From Hyphomicrobiaceae bacterium UBA4460 (GTDB lineage Bacteria; Pseudomonadota; Alphaproteobacteria; Rhizobiales; Methyloligellaceae): a DNA stretch of 8,815 nt. The translations under genes and the position numbers were made by a program. Below are positions 1 through 6,464 of the stretch, one piece after another; the stretch's first letter is position 1; each line of letters begins with the position of its first letter. The stretch spans positions 9,740-18,554 of the forward strand of contig DGOS01000029.1 of assembly GCA_002390155.1 (NCBI GenBank). Reading direction: 5' to 3'. The notes below the pieces were generated by a model. The model saw only the letters and a list, made by a program, of their open reading frames with translations. It made no database searches and was not told where the DNA came from.

Positions 1-3000
1 CTTCGATGCGCGCGCGGGCGGCACGGTCCGCAGCAGCTTTTGCCTCCGCAGCGGCACGCTCTTTCGCTGACTTCTCCGCCGCAGCCTTTGCCGCGGCGGC
101 GGCTTTGGCATCGGCGGCAGCTTGTGCCTCTGCCGCGGCCCGCTCCTTGGCGGCCTTCTCCGCCGCAGCTTTGGCTTTCCGTGTGGCTTCTGCTTCAGCT
201 TTCGCCTTTGCCTGCGCGGCGGCCTTGGCTTCTGCAGCCGCTTTGGCTTCCGCTGCGGCTTTTGCCTCAGCGGCGGCGCGCTCCTTGGCCGCCTTCTCCG
301 CCGCAACCTTCGCTTTTCGTGCAGCCTCTGCTTCAGCCTTTGCCTTTGCCTGTGCGGCGGCTTTGGCTTCCGCTGCGGCTTGTGCCTCGGCGGCGGCGCG
401 CTCCTTGGCTGCCTTCTCTGCTGCCGCCTTCTCTGCGGCCAATTTGGCTTCTCGTGCGGCTTCGGCCTCGGCCCGTTCGCGCGCAGCCTGCTCTTCCGCG
501 GCTTTTGCCTCGGCGGCAGCTTTCGCTTCGGCAGCAGCCTTTGCTTCGGCGGCGGCTTTGGCTTCTGCGGCAGCCCGTTCCCGGGCCGCCTGTTCCTCGG
601 CCTCTTTCGCCTTTTGTGCAGCTTCGGCTTCGGCCTGTTCGCGCGCGGCGCGCTCCGCTGCGGCCTTTGCTTCGGCGGCGGCTTTGGCTTCGGCCGCGGC
701 CTTTTCCGCCGCAGCGCGCTTCGCCTCGGCATCGGACGCAGACTGCCCCGTCACGTCCAGCGTCTCCAAGCGCTCGACATCCTCTTTCAGCCGCCGGATC
801 GTCAGATAGCTCTCGATGGCCGCCGTATCGATCACAGGCGTGATGCTGTCCGTTTGATCGAGCGGACCGGCGAGCGCCATGGTCACCGGCGGCACATCCT
901 TGTTGTCCGCGCCGGTCAGTTTCACTTTCCACTCACTGTCGAGATCGAGACTTGCAAGCTCCACATGAGCGGTGAGGCCGGTGTCAGCGCCCTTCCCTGC
1001 AAGCGTCGCAGGCACAAGGCGTAAGGTGCCGTTCTCCACCTCTAGCGCAATGTTCACAGGTGCGTACGCGTACGTTCCTTTTGGAAGCGTGTCGCGGATC
1101 TTCTTGGTGTCCGCGTCGATCTCGGCCTTGGTGGCTTTGATTTCGGTCTTCGCCGCTTTGGCTGCAATTTGGCGCAAGGGCCCCGACTCAAGCGCGAAGA
1201 GCTTGCCCGCTCCAAGGGACAGACTGCCGTCTCCGCTCAACCCGGCGACGATGCCGGGCGGGCTGAGGCCCTCCCCTTCGACGCCAAAGCCGAGATCGAA
1301 CGGACCTTCGGCGAGTTTCTTGCCGGCAACGCCTTGCGACAGCTCTTCGAGGCTAGCGCCTTGCAGTTTGGCTTGCGCCGTGAGCGCCGCGCCGTTGCCG
1401 CGCGGCGACAACGTGCCGGAGGCGGCAAAGGCGCCATCGAATAGCTGGCCATCCAAGCCGGTGACGGCAATCCCATCGTCATCGACGCGCGCATTGAGCG
1501 TGGCGCCCTTGACCTCGAAGGGCGTGCCAAGCATGAGCGTCTTGGCGTTCAGCGTGACGTCGCCTTGCGCCTGGTCGATGATGTCGAGCGCGAACCCGCG
1601 CGCAGGCCAGACCTCCGCCGTGTCGGCGCTGATGGTGCCGAGCATCTCTTCGGTCTCCGACGAGCGCTCCCAGGCCACGAGGATCCCGAGCACCGCCGGA
1701 AGCGACACACGGTCTGCGTTCGCGGCAATTTTGAATGTCGTCTTGGCCCCGTCGCGCTCGAACCGCGCGTTGCCTTCAACGGCGTCTCCGCCGATTCTGG
1801 CCTTGACCTGCTCGAGCTCGATCTCGTCCCCGTCCTTGGCGATGTTGGCGCTCACGGTGAGCGGCACACCCGTCGCGCTGGGCGGTGCATCGAGACCAAA
1901 GAGCGGAATGGCCAGGCTCGCATCTTCCGTGGCAATCGAACCGAAGCCATTCAGCGTCACGCCATCGTCCGTCAGCGCGCCTTGGCCCTCGACGGCCAGT
2001 TGCATGGCGCGGGTTTCGAGCGACGCCTTGCCGGTGAGCTTACTGCTCGGCACGCCCGCCACTTCCACGGACAGCGTGCCTTCCGTGCCGGCCGCCGCCG
2101 AAAGCCTGTCTTGGGGCAATTGCGGAAACAACAGCGCAAGCAAGGCTTGCGGCCGGTCACCTGTGACACTGCCGGCGATATCGATCTCCGCGTCCGCGAG
2201 CTTCGCCGGGCTTCCCGTGGCGTGCGCGTTAAGACCGATGTCGGAGCCGCCGATCTTGCCGCTCAACTCCAGCGAAGCCTTGGTCGCCGTCTCGTTGCGC
2301 GCGGCCACGAGACCGGCTTGCACATCGAGCGGCACCAGCGCCGAGAGCTGCTTAGAGCCGCTGACATCCTCGGAGAATCCGAATAGCTCGGACAGGACGC
2401 GCACGCTTTCGGTTGTCTCAGCCTGCAACGTCACGTCCACGCGTCCTTGCGGGGCGTCTGCCACGTTTTCGATCCTGCCCTTGCCGTTGAGGGTGATGGC
2501 GCCGGGGGCCAGAAAATCCAAAGCCTCCACGTCCAGGGTCCCGCCAGCCAGGGTCAGCTTCGCGTCGAGCTTGCCGGGTGGAATATTCGGCAGAAGGAGT
2601 TCGCCGACCTGAAGCGTGGCGCGCACGTCATCGTCGCGCAGCTGCGTCAGAAGGTTACCGCCTCCGCTTTGCGGCGCGGCATCATTGCCGCCGTCCGGCG
2701 ACAGCCAGGCGCTCCAAATTGGACCGTCGCCCAGCATCTCCCGCAGATCCATGCGATCGCTGTCGAGGTTCACTTCGATTAGGTTTTTGTCGCCCGCCTG
2801 GTAGTTAAGCCGGCCACGGAACTTCGTGCCGCTCACTTCGCCAAGCGCGTCGGCAAGCTTGAGCTCCCCATCGCCGACGGTGGCGACAGCCGAGAGCGAA
2901 AACTCTCCAATAGAGGTGCGCCCCGACACGGTGCGATCGCCGGCCGCCCACCGTGTCAGTGCGCGCAAGCCCGACCCGTCGACCTCGACCGGCCCTGAGA

Positions 3001-4300
3001 AGAGCGCACCAAAATCACCTTGGCTGAGCTTGCCGGAGACCGCGACGCGGTTGTCGCCGGGCAGGACCGCCTTCAGCGTCTCGATGGTGACGGCGCCATC
3101 GCGGCTCTGCAGCTTCATTTGAAGATCGCCAACGAGGTCGCCGCCAAGCCCGGCCTGCTCGATGTCGACGGTGAGCTTGCTTTCGCCGCTGCGCTGGGCT
3201 TCGTCCAAGAGCCACTCGGCAAACATGTACAGCACGGCAGCGGGCGATGGCCGCTTCTCGTCGGTCGGAGTGCCGAACAGAGTATCGAGATCGATCCAAC
3301 GGGCGGCGAGTTGGCCTACCGTCTTGGACGGCTCACCGAACTCGACGGCGAGATTGCCCTTCAGGATCTGCGGGCGGCCATTGGCGTGAATGGTGAGATC
3401 GAACTCTGGCAACTCGGCCCTGTCCGGCGACGCTTTTAATGCGCCTTTCAGTTCGACGAAGGACGCCGTATCGCGCGGACCGCTTGGCGTGGGCGTCTCA
3501 GCCGGATCACCGGGTTGCGCCTCGGGCTTCTGCGCCGCGAAAACGGCCTGCGGGTCGGTCATCCGCATCAAAATGCTGCCGTCATAGGCCGGCTTGCCGC
3601 CAAGCCCCGTCACTTGGCCGTCGATCCGGTAGGTCGTCGAACGGTCGGGATCGCGCAAGGCCGCCTTGAGGCGGAACTGACCGGCGTCCATGACCCCCGT
3701 CGAAAACCGCAAACGCTGGCGGCGGTCGTCGAAGTCGTATTCGGCGGACACCTTGTACGGGCCCGACAAGGACGCGGCGCTGGCTTCGCCGTCGATATTG
3801 TCGAAGACGAATTTCTGAACGCCGTCCTTGAGAATCTCGACGGTGCCGCCGCTGACCTGCACGGAGTCGAGCAGCACATCCTTAGGCGCGAATGGCGCGG
3901 GCACGCCGGGCCTGCCGACATCGCCCCAATTGCCGGTTCCGTCCTCGTTGACCTCAAGCCGCAAGGTCGGATCGACAATGGTGAGTTGGTGCGCCTCGAC
4001 GGCGCCCGTCAGGAGCGTACCGACATCGAGCTTCGCCTCCAGCGACTTGGCCTCCAGGAACGGGCGCTCCAAGCTGCCGTTCTGGTCCGCCACCTTGACG
4101 TCGTCGAATTTGAGCTCGGGCGCTGGAAGCAGGATGAGATGCACCTGGCCGTCGACCTTGACGTCACGGCCAAGCAGCTTGCCCGCCTGTTCTTCGAAGG
4201 CCGGCCGGTAGTCGTTCCAATCGATGAAGAGCGGCGCAGCGAAGAGCGCGCTCAGCACCAGAATGAACAACGCCGTGAGTGTGAGCAGAAGCGAGTTCAC
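1..4300 (-). CDS. asmA: AsmA family protein with a long TolA-like Ala/Lys/Glu-rich C-terminal tail (partial, C-terminus beyond left edge)
   Basis: One minus-strand frame stays open from a GTG at 4298-4300 to the window edge, giving 1433 visible codons. Residues 3-25 are a hydrophobic anchor (MNSLLLTLTALFILVLSALF) leading into an FIDWNDYRP segment. Then comes the AsmA N-terminal pattern: 'GRDVKVDGQ' and 'LLPAPELKFDDVKVAD'. Further family-like segments are 'ARWIDLD.LFG' (about 332-341), 'PGDNRVAVSGKLSQGDFGAL' (414-433), an AsmA_2-like stretch (about 930-1050, including 'LSGDGSLSLGAGKL') and 'VIDTAAIESYLTIRRLKE' (1156-1173). AsmA proteins are inner-membrane-anchored periplasmic proteins of the TamB/YhdP lipid-transfer superfamily, implicated in outer-membrane lipid homeostasis. 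Residues 1194-1433 are a helical tail with no Gly, Pro or aromatic residue. An in-frame TAG at 4313-4315 precedes the GTG, and the Shine-Dalgarno is weak (AGGCAGAG). It lies 100 bases downstream of the dehydrogenase on the same strand. E. coli AsmA is about 617 residues, so this is far longer. The family call is firm; the tail's role is unknown. Confidence 0.9.
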   Translation of the reverse strand, partial: MNSLLLTLTALFILVLSALFAAPLFIDWNDYRPAFEEQAGKLLGRDVKVDGQVHLILLPAPELKFDDVKVADQNGSLERPFLEAKSLEAKLDVGTLLTGAVEAHQLTIVDPTLRLEVNEDGTGNWGDVGRPGVPAPFAPKDVLLDSVQVSGGTVEILKDGVQKFVFDNIDGEASAASLSGPYKVSAEYDFDDRRQRLRFSTGVMDAGQFRLKAALRDPDRSTTYRIDGQVTGLGGKPAYDGSILMRMTDPQAVFAAQKPEAQPGDPAETPTPSGPRDTASFVELKGALKASPDRAELPEFDLTIHANGRPQILKGNLAVEFGEPSKTVGQLAARWIDLDTLFGTPTDEKRPSPAAVLYMFAEWLLDEAQRSGESKLTVDIEQAGLGGDLVGDLQMKLQSRDGAVTIETLKAVLPGDNRVAVSGKLSQGDFGALFSGPVEVDGSGLRALTRWAAGDRTVSGRTSIGEFSLSAVATVGDGELKLADALGEVSGTKFRGRLNYQAGDKNLIEVNLDSDRMDLREMLGDGPIWSAWLSPDGGNDAAPQSGGGNLLTQLRDDDVRATLQVGELLLPNIPPGKLDAKLTLAGGTLDVEALDFLAPGAITLNGKGRIENVADAPQGRVDVTLQAETTESVRVLSELFGFSEDVSGSKQLSALVPLDVQAGLVAARNETATKASLELSGKIGGSDIGLNAHATGSPAKLADAEIDIAGSVTGDRPQALLALLFPQLPQDRLSAAAGTEGTLSVEVAGVPSSKLTGKASLETRAMQLAVEGQGALTDDGVTLNGFGSIATEDASLAIPLFGLDAPPSATGVPLTVSANIAKDGDEIELEQVKARIGGDAVEGNARFERDGAKTTFKIAANADRVSLPAVLGILVAWERSSETEEMLGTISADTAEVWPARGFALDIIDQAQGDVTLNAKTLMLGTPFEVKGATLNARVDDDGIAVTGLDGQLFDGAFAASGTLSPRGNGAALTAQAKLQGASLEELSQGVAGKKLAEGPFDLGFGVEGEGLSPPGIVAGLSGDGSLSLGAGKLFALESGPLRQIAAKAAKTEIKATKAEIDADTKKIRDTLPKGTYAYAPVNIALEVENGTLRLVPATLAGKGADTGLTAHVELASLDLDSEWKVKLTGADNKDVPPVTMALAGPLDQTDSITPVIDTAAIESYLTIRRLKEDVERLETLDVTGQSASDAEAKRAAAEKAAAEAKAAAEAKAAAERAAREQAEAEAAQKAKEAEEQAARERAAAEAKAAAEAKAAAEAKAAAEAKAAEEQAARERAEAEAAREAKLAAEKAAAEKAAKERAAAEAQAAAEAKAAAQAKAKAEAEAARKAKVAAEKAAKERAAAEAKAAAEAKAAAEAKAAAQAKAKAEAEATRKAKAAAEKAAKERAAAEAQAAADAKAAAAAKAAAEKSAKERAAAEAKAAADRAARARIE
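185..322 (-). repeat. Higher-order tandem repeat, copy 2 (46 codons)
   Basis: Copy 2 begins ARKAKVAAEKAAKER and ends AAAQAKAKAEAEA. It has one more AAAEAK hexad (18 bases) than copy 1, so the register between the copies shifts from an offset of 138 bases to 120. A degenerate third copy follows at about 1-184, starting TRKAKAAAEKAAKER and losing the QAKAKAEAEA ending. Confidence 0.75.
323..457 (-). repeat. Higher-order tandem repeat, copy 1 (45 codons)
   Basis: Copy 1 of a long-period repeat inside the AsmA tail begins AREAKLAAEKAAAEK and ends AAAQAKAKAEAEA. It is adjacent to copy 2 and near-identical in its last 25 or so residues. It differs by an extra five-residue AAAEK-type block near its start and lacks one AAAEAK block. 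The DNA also matches closely: 361-420 against 241-300 differ at only a few, mostly synonymous, positions. Confidence 0.75.
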
Positions 4301-4400
4301 CGATGTCTCTGCCTAAGGCTCGGTAGCAGGCGCATGATCCCACGAAAAAACGACAAAGGTGTTAGCCGCGTCTGGCGCCCCCGAAGCACCCTTAACGCCT

Positions 4401-5810
4401 CTATCGTAACGCAAAAATCTTGCCAGGATTGAGGATATTCAACGGATCGAGCGCCTTTTTTATGGCAATCATCACGTCCACGCCAAGGCCGTGTTCCGCC
4501 GCCAAATAGCCGATCTTCCCTTGGCCGATCCCATGCTCGCCCGAGCAGGTGCCCTCGAATCGAAGCGCCCGCTCCACCAGGTGGTCGAGAAACTCCTGGA
4601 CCCGGGCACGCTCACTCTCGTCGGCCGGATCGATCAAGGGCATTACATGGAAATTCCCGTCGCCCACATGGCCCACGATGGGGGCCAGCAGCCCCAGCCT
4701 CTCAATATCCTGCTTCGTTTCCGCAACACAGGCGGCGAGCGCGGAAATGGGCACGCAAACATCCGTGGCGATGAGATCGGTGCCCGGCTTCAGTCCTCGC
4801 GCCGCCCAGTACGCGTCATGGCGGGCTTGCCAAAGCGCGTTGCGGTCCTCCTGGCGCTCAGCCCAGTGGAGTTCACCGCCCCCTTCCCCTTTGGCGATGC
4901 CTGCAAACATCTCCACCTGCTCACGGGTGCCGGCCTCCGTGCCATGGAACTCCAGGAACAGCGTCGGGCTTTCAGGCAAAGTGAGATGCGAATAGGCGTT
5001 GCAGCCTCTGATCTGCACTTCGTCGAGGAGTTCGATCCGCGCGAGCGGCAGCCCCATCTGCAGCGCGGCGATGGTCGCATTGCACGCGCCCTCCAGCGAT
5101 TGAAAGGTGCCCACGCCCGAAAGAATGGTTTCGGGGATGCCGAATAATTTCAGCGTCAGCTGGGTGATGACGCCGAGCGTGCCTTCCGATCCGATGAGCA
5201 GCCGCGTGAGGTCGTACCCGGCGGACGATTTTCGTGCCCGTCCCCCGGCCGTGACGATGCGGCCGTCGGCGAGAACCGCCGTCAGCCCGAGTACCAGGTC
5301 GCGCATCGTCCCGTAGCGCACCGCGTTGGTCCCGGACGCGCGGGTCGCCGCCATGCCGCCGAGGCTTGCGTCGGCGCCGGGGTCGACCGGGAAGAACAGG
5401 CCCGTATCGCGCAAATACGCGTTCAGCTGTTTCCGTGTGACGCCCGGCTGCACCACGCAGTCGAGATCGGCCTCGTGCACGGCGAGAATGCCGTTCATGC
5501 GGGACAGGTCGAGCGAGAGACCGCCGCGCGGCGCATTCAAGTGCCCTTCGAGCGAGGTGCCGGTGCCGAAAGGGATCACCGGCACGCGCGCGGCCGCACA
5601 GGCCTTGACCGCCTCGGCGACTTCCTCGGTCGTCTCGGCGAAGAGCACCGCGTCGGGGGCCTGCACCTTCAGCCAGGTCAGCGTGTTGGCATGTTGCTCG
5701 CGCAAGGCTTGGCTCCGCGAGAAGCGGTCGCCAAAACGCGCGGCAAGCTTTGCGAACAGCGCGTCCTTGTCTTCGTCTGCGGGATTTGTCTCTGCCGTGA
5801 GTGTCGTCAT
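4401..5810 (-). CDS. FAD-linked D-lactate dehydrogenase (cytochrome) / GlcD-type 2-hydroxyacid oxidase
   Basis: This complete 469-residue protein resembles the LDHD/GlcD branch of the VAO/PCMH flavoprotein family. It probably oxidises D-lactate or a related D-2-hydroxyacid to the 2-oxoacid and passes electrons to the respiratory chain. Residues 50-225 are the FAD-binding half: PFGTGTSLEGH (80-90) is the pyrophosphate loop, followed by PVDPGADASLGGMAATRASG (141-160), TNAVRYGTMRDLV (161-173) and GYDLTRLLIGSEGTLGVIT (198-216). Residues 230-469 are the FAD-oxidase C-terminal half, with HVGDGNFH (381-388), CSGEHGIG (422-429) and the closing DPLNILNPGKIF. In the family, the two His of HVGDGNFH and the Glu of GEHG bind a divalent metal next to the substrate; H381, H388, E425 and H426 are all present. 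No signal peptide is visible. The ATG is the first start after an in-frame TGA at 5844-5846. Length is normal. Exact substrate (D-lactate, glycolate or D-2-hydroxyglutarate) cannot be settled from sequence alone. Confidence 0.9.
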   Translation of the reverse strand: MTTLTAETNPADEDKDALFAKLAARFGDRFSRSQALREQHANTLTWLKVQAPDAVLFAETTEEVAEAVKACAAARVPVIPFGTGTSLEGHLNAPRGGLSLDLSRMNGILAVHEADLDCVVQPGVTRKQLNAYLRDTGLFFPVDPGADASLGGMAATRASGTNAVRYGTMRDLVLGLTAVLADGRIVTAGGRARKSSAGYDLTRLLIGSEGTLGVITQLTLKLFGIPETILSGVGTFQSLEGACNATIAALQMGLPLARIELLDEVQIRGCNAYSHLTLPESPTLFLEFHGTEAGTREQVEMFAGIAKGEGGGELHWAERQEDRNALWQARHDAYWAARGLKPGTDLIATDVCVPISALAACVAETKQDIERLGLLAPIVGHVGDGNFHVMPLIDPADESERARVQEFLDHLVERALRFEGTCSGEHGIGQGKIGYLAAEHGLGVDVMIAIKKALDPLNILNPGKIFALR

Positions 5811-5819
5811 AGCGCCCAG

Positions 5820-5825
5820 TTTATA
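5820..5825 (-). promoter_or_regulatory. Possible -10 box of the FAD-linked dehydrogenase gene
   Basis: On the minus strand TGCCTATAAA ends nine bases before the ATG at 5810. The hexamer TATAAA is a fair -10 match. The bases between it and the ATG (CTGGGCGCT) contain no clear Shine-Dalgarno. No convincing -35 is seen upstream. The arrangement mirrors uvrD, but the match is weaker and could be chance. Confidence 0.25.
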
Positions 5826-5884
5826 GGCAGTCGCGGCAGAAAATCAGGGGGCTTGTGAGCCTCACGCCCGCCCGCGCGCATCGT

Positions 5885-5910
5885 CCGTCAAGCCCGCCGG
5901 AGTCTGACGG
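5885..5910 (-). terminator. Weak inverted repeat downstream of the small exported protein gene
   Basis: CCGTCA (5885-5890) and TGACGG (5905-5910) are perfect 6-base arms around a 14-base GC-rich spacer, 18 bases after the TAG of the small gene. There is no T-run directly after it on the minus strand, so it is not a classical intrinsic terminator. It could slow polymerase, protect the 3' end or be chance. The rest of the 117-base gap holds nothing else that I recognise. Confidence 0.2.
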
Positions 5911-5927
5911 TATGTATGATGCGAAGG

Positions 5928-6308
5928 CTAGTTGCCGCAGGCGACAGCGCCGGCGGTGCACACATAGGGCACGACCACGCCCTTCCAGCACTGGGCGTAG
6001 GTCTTCGACGTCACGACATCGGGCTTAAGCAGCATGTCCGGGGTGACCACCGGACGCACGGCCTTCCAGAACGGATCGGGTTTGACCTTCCTGGGCCTCA
6101 GCGTCACGTAGCTCCAGCCACGCCGGCGCTTGACCTGATTGGCCGTGTCGATCGCATTCTGATACGCAGCCCGCGCCGCCGAGGCCTTCGACTCGGCGCT
6201 GTTGGTCGCCTTGACCAACTCGCAGCCTGCCTCAGCCGGCTGAAGTCCCCCGAGCCACAAGATTGAAAAACCTAGCAACACGAAGCCTTTCTTCAATGCT
6301 CGAAGCAT
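5928..6308 (-). CDS. Small exported four-cysteine protein of unknown function
   Basis: I do not recognise this 126-residue protein. The ATG at 6306-6308 is preceded by a near-ideal Shine-Dalgarno (GGAGGT at 6313-6318, four bases before the ATG), so I prefer it to an in-frame ATG 84 bases further upstream. The product starts MLRALKKGFVLLGFSILWLG. That is a positively charged n-region and hydrophobic core, followed by a likely signal peptidase I site after residue 27 (PAEA|GC). The mature part of about 99 residues has an Ala/Ser/Glu/Lys helix-prone stretch (33-60), a basic segment KRRRGWSYVTLRPRKVK (60-76) and a C-terminal cluster AQCWKGVVVPYVCTAGAVAC. Its four cysteines (29, 107, 117, 124) could form two disulfides in the periplasm. 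It is 117 bases upstream of the dehydrogenase on the same strand and diverges from uvrD. Clear signal peptide and ribosome site make it very likely a real gene. Confidence 0.8.
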   Translation of the reverse strand: MLRALKKGFVLLGFSILWLGGLQPAEAGCELVKATNSAESKASAARAAYQNAIDTANQVKRRRGWSYVTLRPRKVKPDPFWKAVRPVVTPDMLLKPDVVTSKTYAQCWKGVVVPYVCTAGAVACGN

Positions 6309-6312
6309 TTCG

Positions 6313-6318
6313 ACCTCC
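6313..6318 (-). promoter_or_regulatory. Ribosome binding site of the small exported protein gene
   Basis: GGAGGT on the minus strand sits four bases before the ATG at 6308. It is the only near-consensus Shine-Dalgarno in the window, and it decides the start in favour of the 126-residue protein with a proper signal peptide rather than a 154-residue version. Confidence 0.8.
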
Positions 6319-6321
6319 AGA

Positions 6322-6327
6322 AATATA
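6322..6327 (-). promoter_or_regulatory. Possible -10 box of the small exported protein gene
   Basis: The AT-rich patch reads AATTATATTT on the minus strand and contains TATATT, just upstream of the GGAGGT site. Transcription from it would give a leader of about a dozen bases. A -35 candidate 16 bases upstream (TGAGGC) is poor, so this is tentative. Confidence 0.25.
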
Positions 6328-6379
6328 ATTGATCCTCGGCAATGCCTCATTTGCCACTCTGTGCGGGGGCCCGCAAGTC

Positions 6380-6397
6380 TTCCGGAAAACAATTCCG
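6380..6397. promoter_or_regulatory. Candidate operator: inverted repeat in the divergent intergenic region
   Basis: TTCCGGAAAACAATTCCG holds three overlapping half-sites: TTCCG (6380-6384), CGGAA (6383-6387) and TTCCG (6393-6397). These make an 8-base palindrome (TTCCGGAA) and a perfect 5-5-5 inverted repeat (CGGAA-AACAA-TTCCG). It lies between the two divergent genes, 53 bases before the uvrD -10 and 71 bases before the small gene's ATG. That is a reasonable place for a regulator of either. It does not match the alphaproteobacterial SOS box (GTTC-N7-GTTC). No binding protein can be named. Confidence 0.25.
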
Positions 6398-6447
6398 TGA
6401 GTGTTGTAAATCCTCCCCACCCCCCTGCCTTCCGCCAGACGCACCGG

Positions 6448-6456
6448 TGCTATAAT
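6448..6456 (+). promoter_or_regulatory. Extended -10 promoter of uvrD
   Basis: TGCTATAAT is a perfect extended -10 element (TGn plus TATAAT). Only 8 bases separate it from the uvrD ATG at 6465, so transcription would begin at or within 1-3 bases of the start codon. No good -35 is seen at the expected spacing (6427-6433 reads GCCTTCC), which fits an extended -10 promoter. No Shine-Dalgarno precedes the ATG. Either the mRNA is leaderless or translation begins at the internal Met37. Confidence 0.5.
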
Positions 6457-6464
6457 TCTGGTTC

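Larger units (their letters stand above)
2..721 (-). repeat. Low-complexity Ala/Lys/Glu/Arg repeat region encoding a TolA-like helical tail
   Basis: This segment encodes residues 1194-1433 of the AsmA protein. By my hand count 131 of 240 residues are Ala (about 55%). Nearly all others are Glu, Lys, Arg or Gln, with single Leu, Val and Ile residues. The recurring core is AAAEAK, a six-residue unit, with interspersed EKAAKERAAAEA and QAKAKAEAEA. The composition matches the central helical domain of TolA. It is probably one long helix or coiled coil in the periplasm; the hexad rather than heptad spacing argues against a classical regular coiled coil. The repeat continues to the left edge, so its true length is not known. 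Confidence 0.9.

Noticed and set aside
1..720. CRISPR array or non-coding satellite DNA
   Set aside because: There are no constant repeats separated by unique spacers. The repeats keep codon phase and encode a continuous Ala/Lys/Glu helix in the AsmA frame.
6..1024. Long plus-strand open frames rich in Ala/Ser, Pro/Leu/Arg or Cys/Gly/Phe opposite the AsmA tail
   Set aside because: They are mirror frames of the GCN/GAR/AAR codon repeat on the minus strand. Their low-complexity composition changes with frame as expected for antisense shadows, and no ribosome site or known domain is visible.
972..2612. 546-codon plus-strand open frame
   Set aside because: It lies wholly opposite the AsmA frame, is Ser/Ala/Pro-rich with no recognisable domain, and reflects the G/C third-position bias of the real gene.
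4301..4400. Terminator between the dehydrogenase and asmA
   Set aside because: A stem with two G-U pairs can be drawn around GGGTGCTTCGGGGGCGCC on the minus strand, but the only T-run (TTTTTT) lies too far downstream to form an intrinsic terminator.
6216..6229. Lipoprotein attachment site (lipobox) in the small secreted protein at Cys29
   Set aside because: The residues before Cys29 are E-A-G. A lipobox needs Leu (or similar) at -3, so a signal peptidase I site after AEA is more likely.
6309..6392. Upstream ATG extending the small secreted protein to 154 residues
   Set aside because: The extension would bury the signal peptide internally. The internal ATG at 6308 has a near-perfect Shine-Dalgarno at the right spacing.
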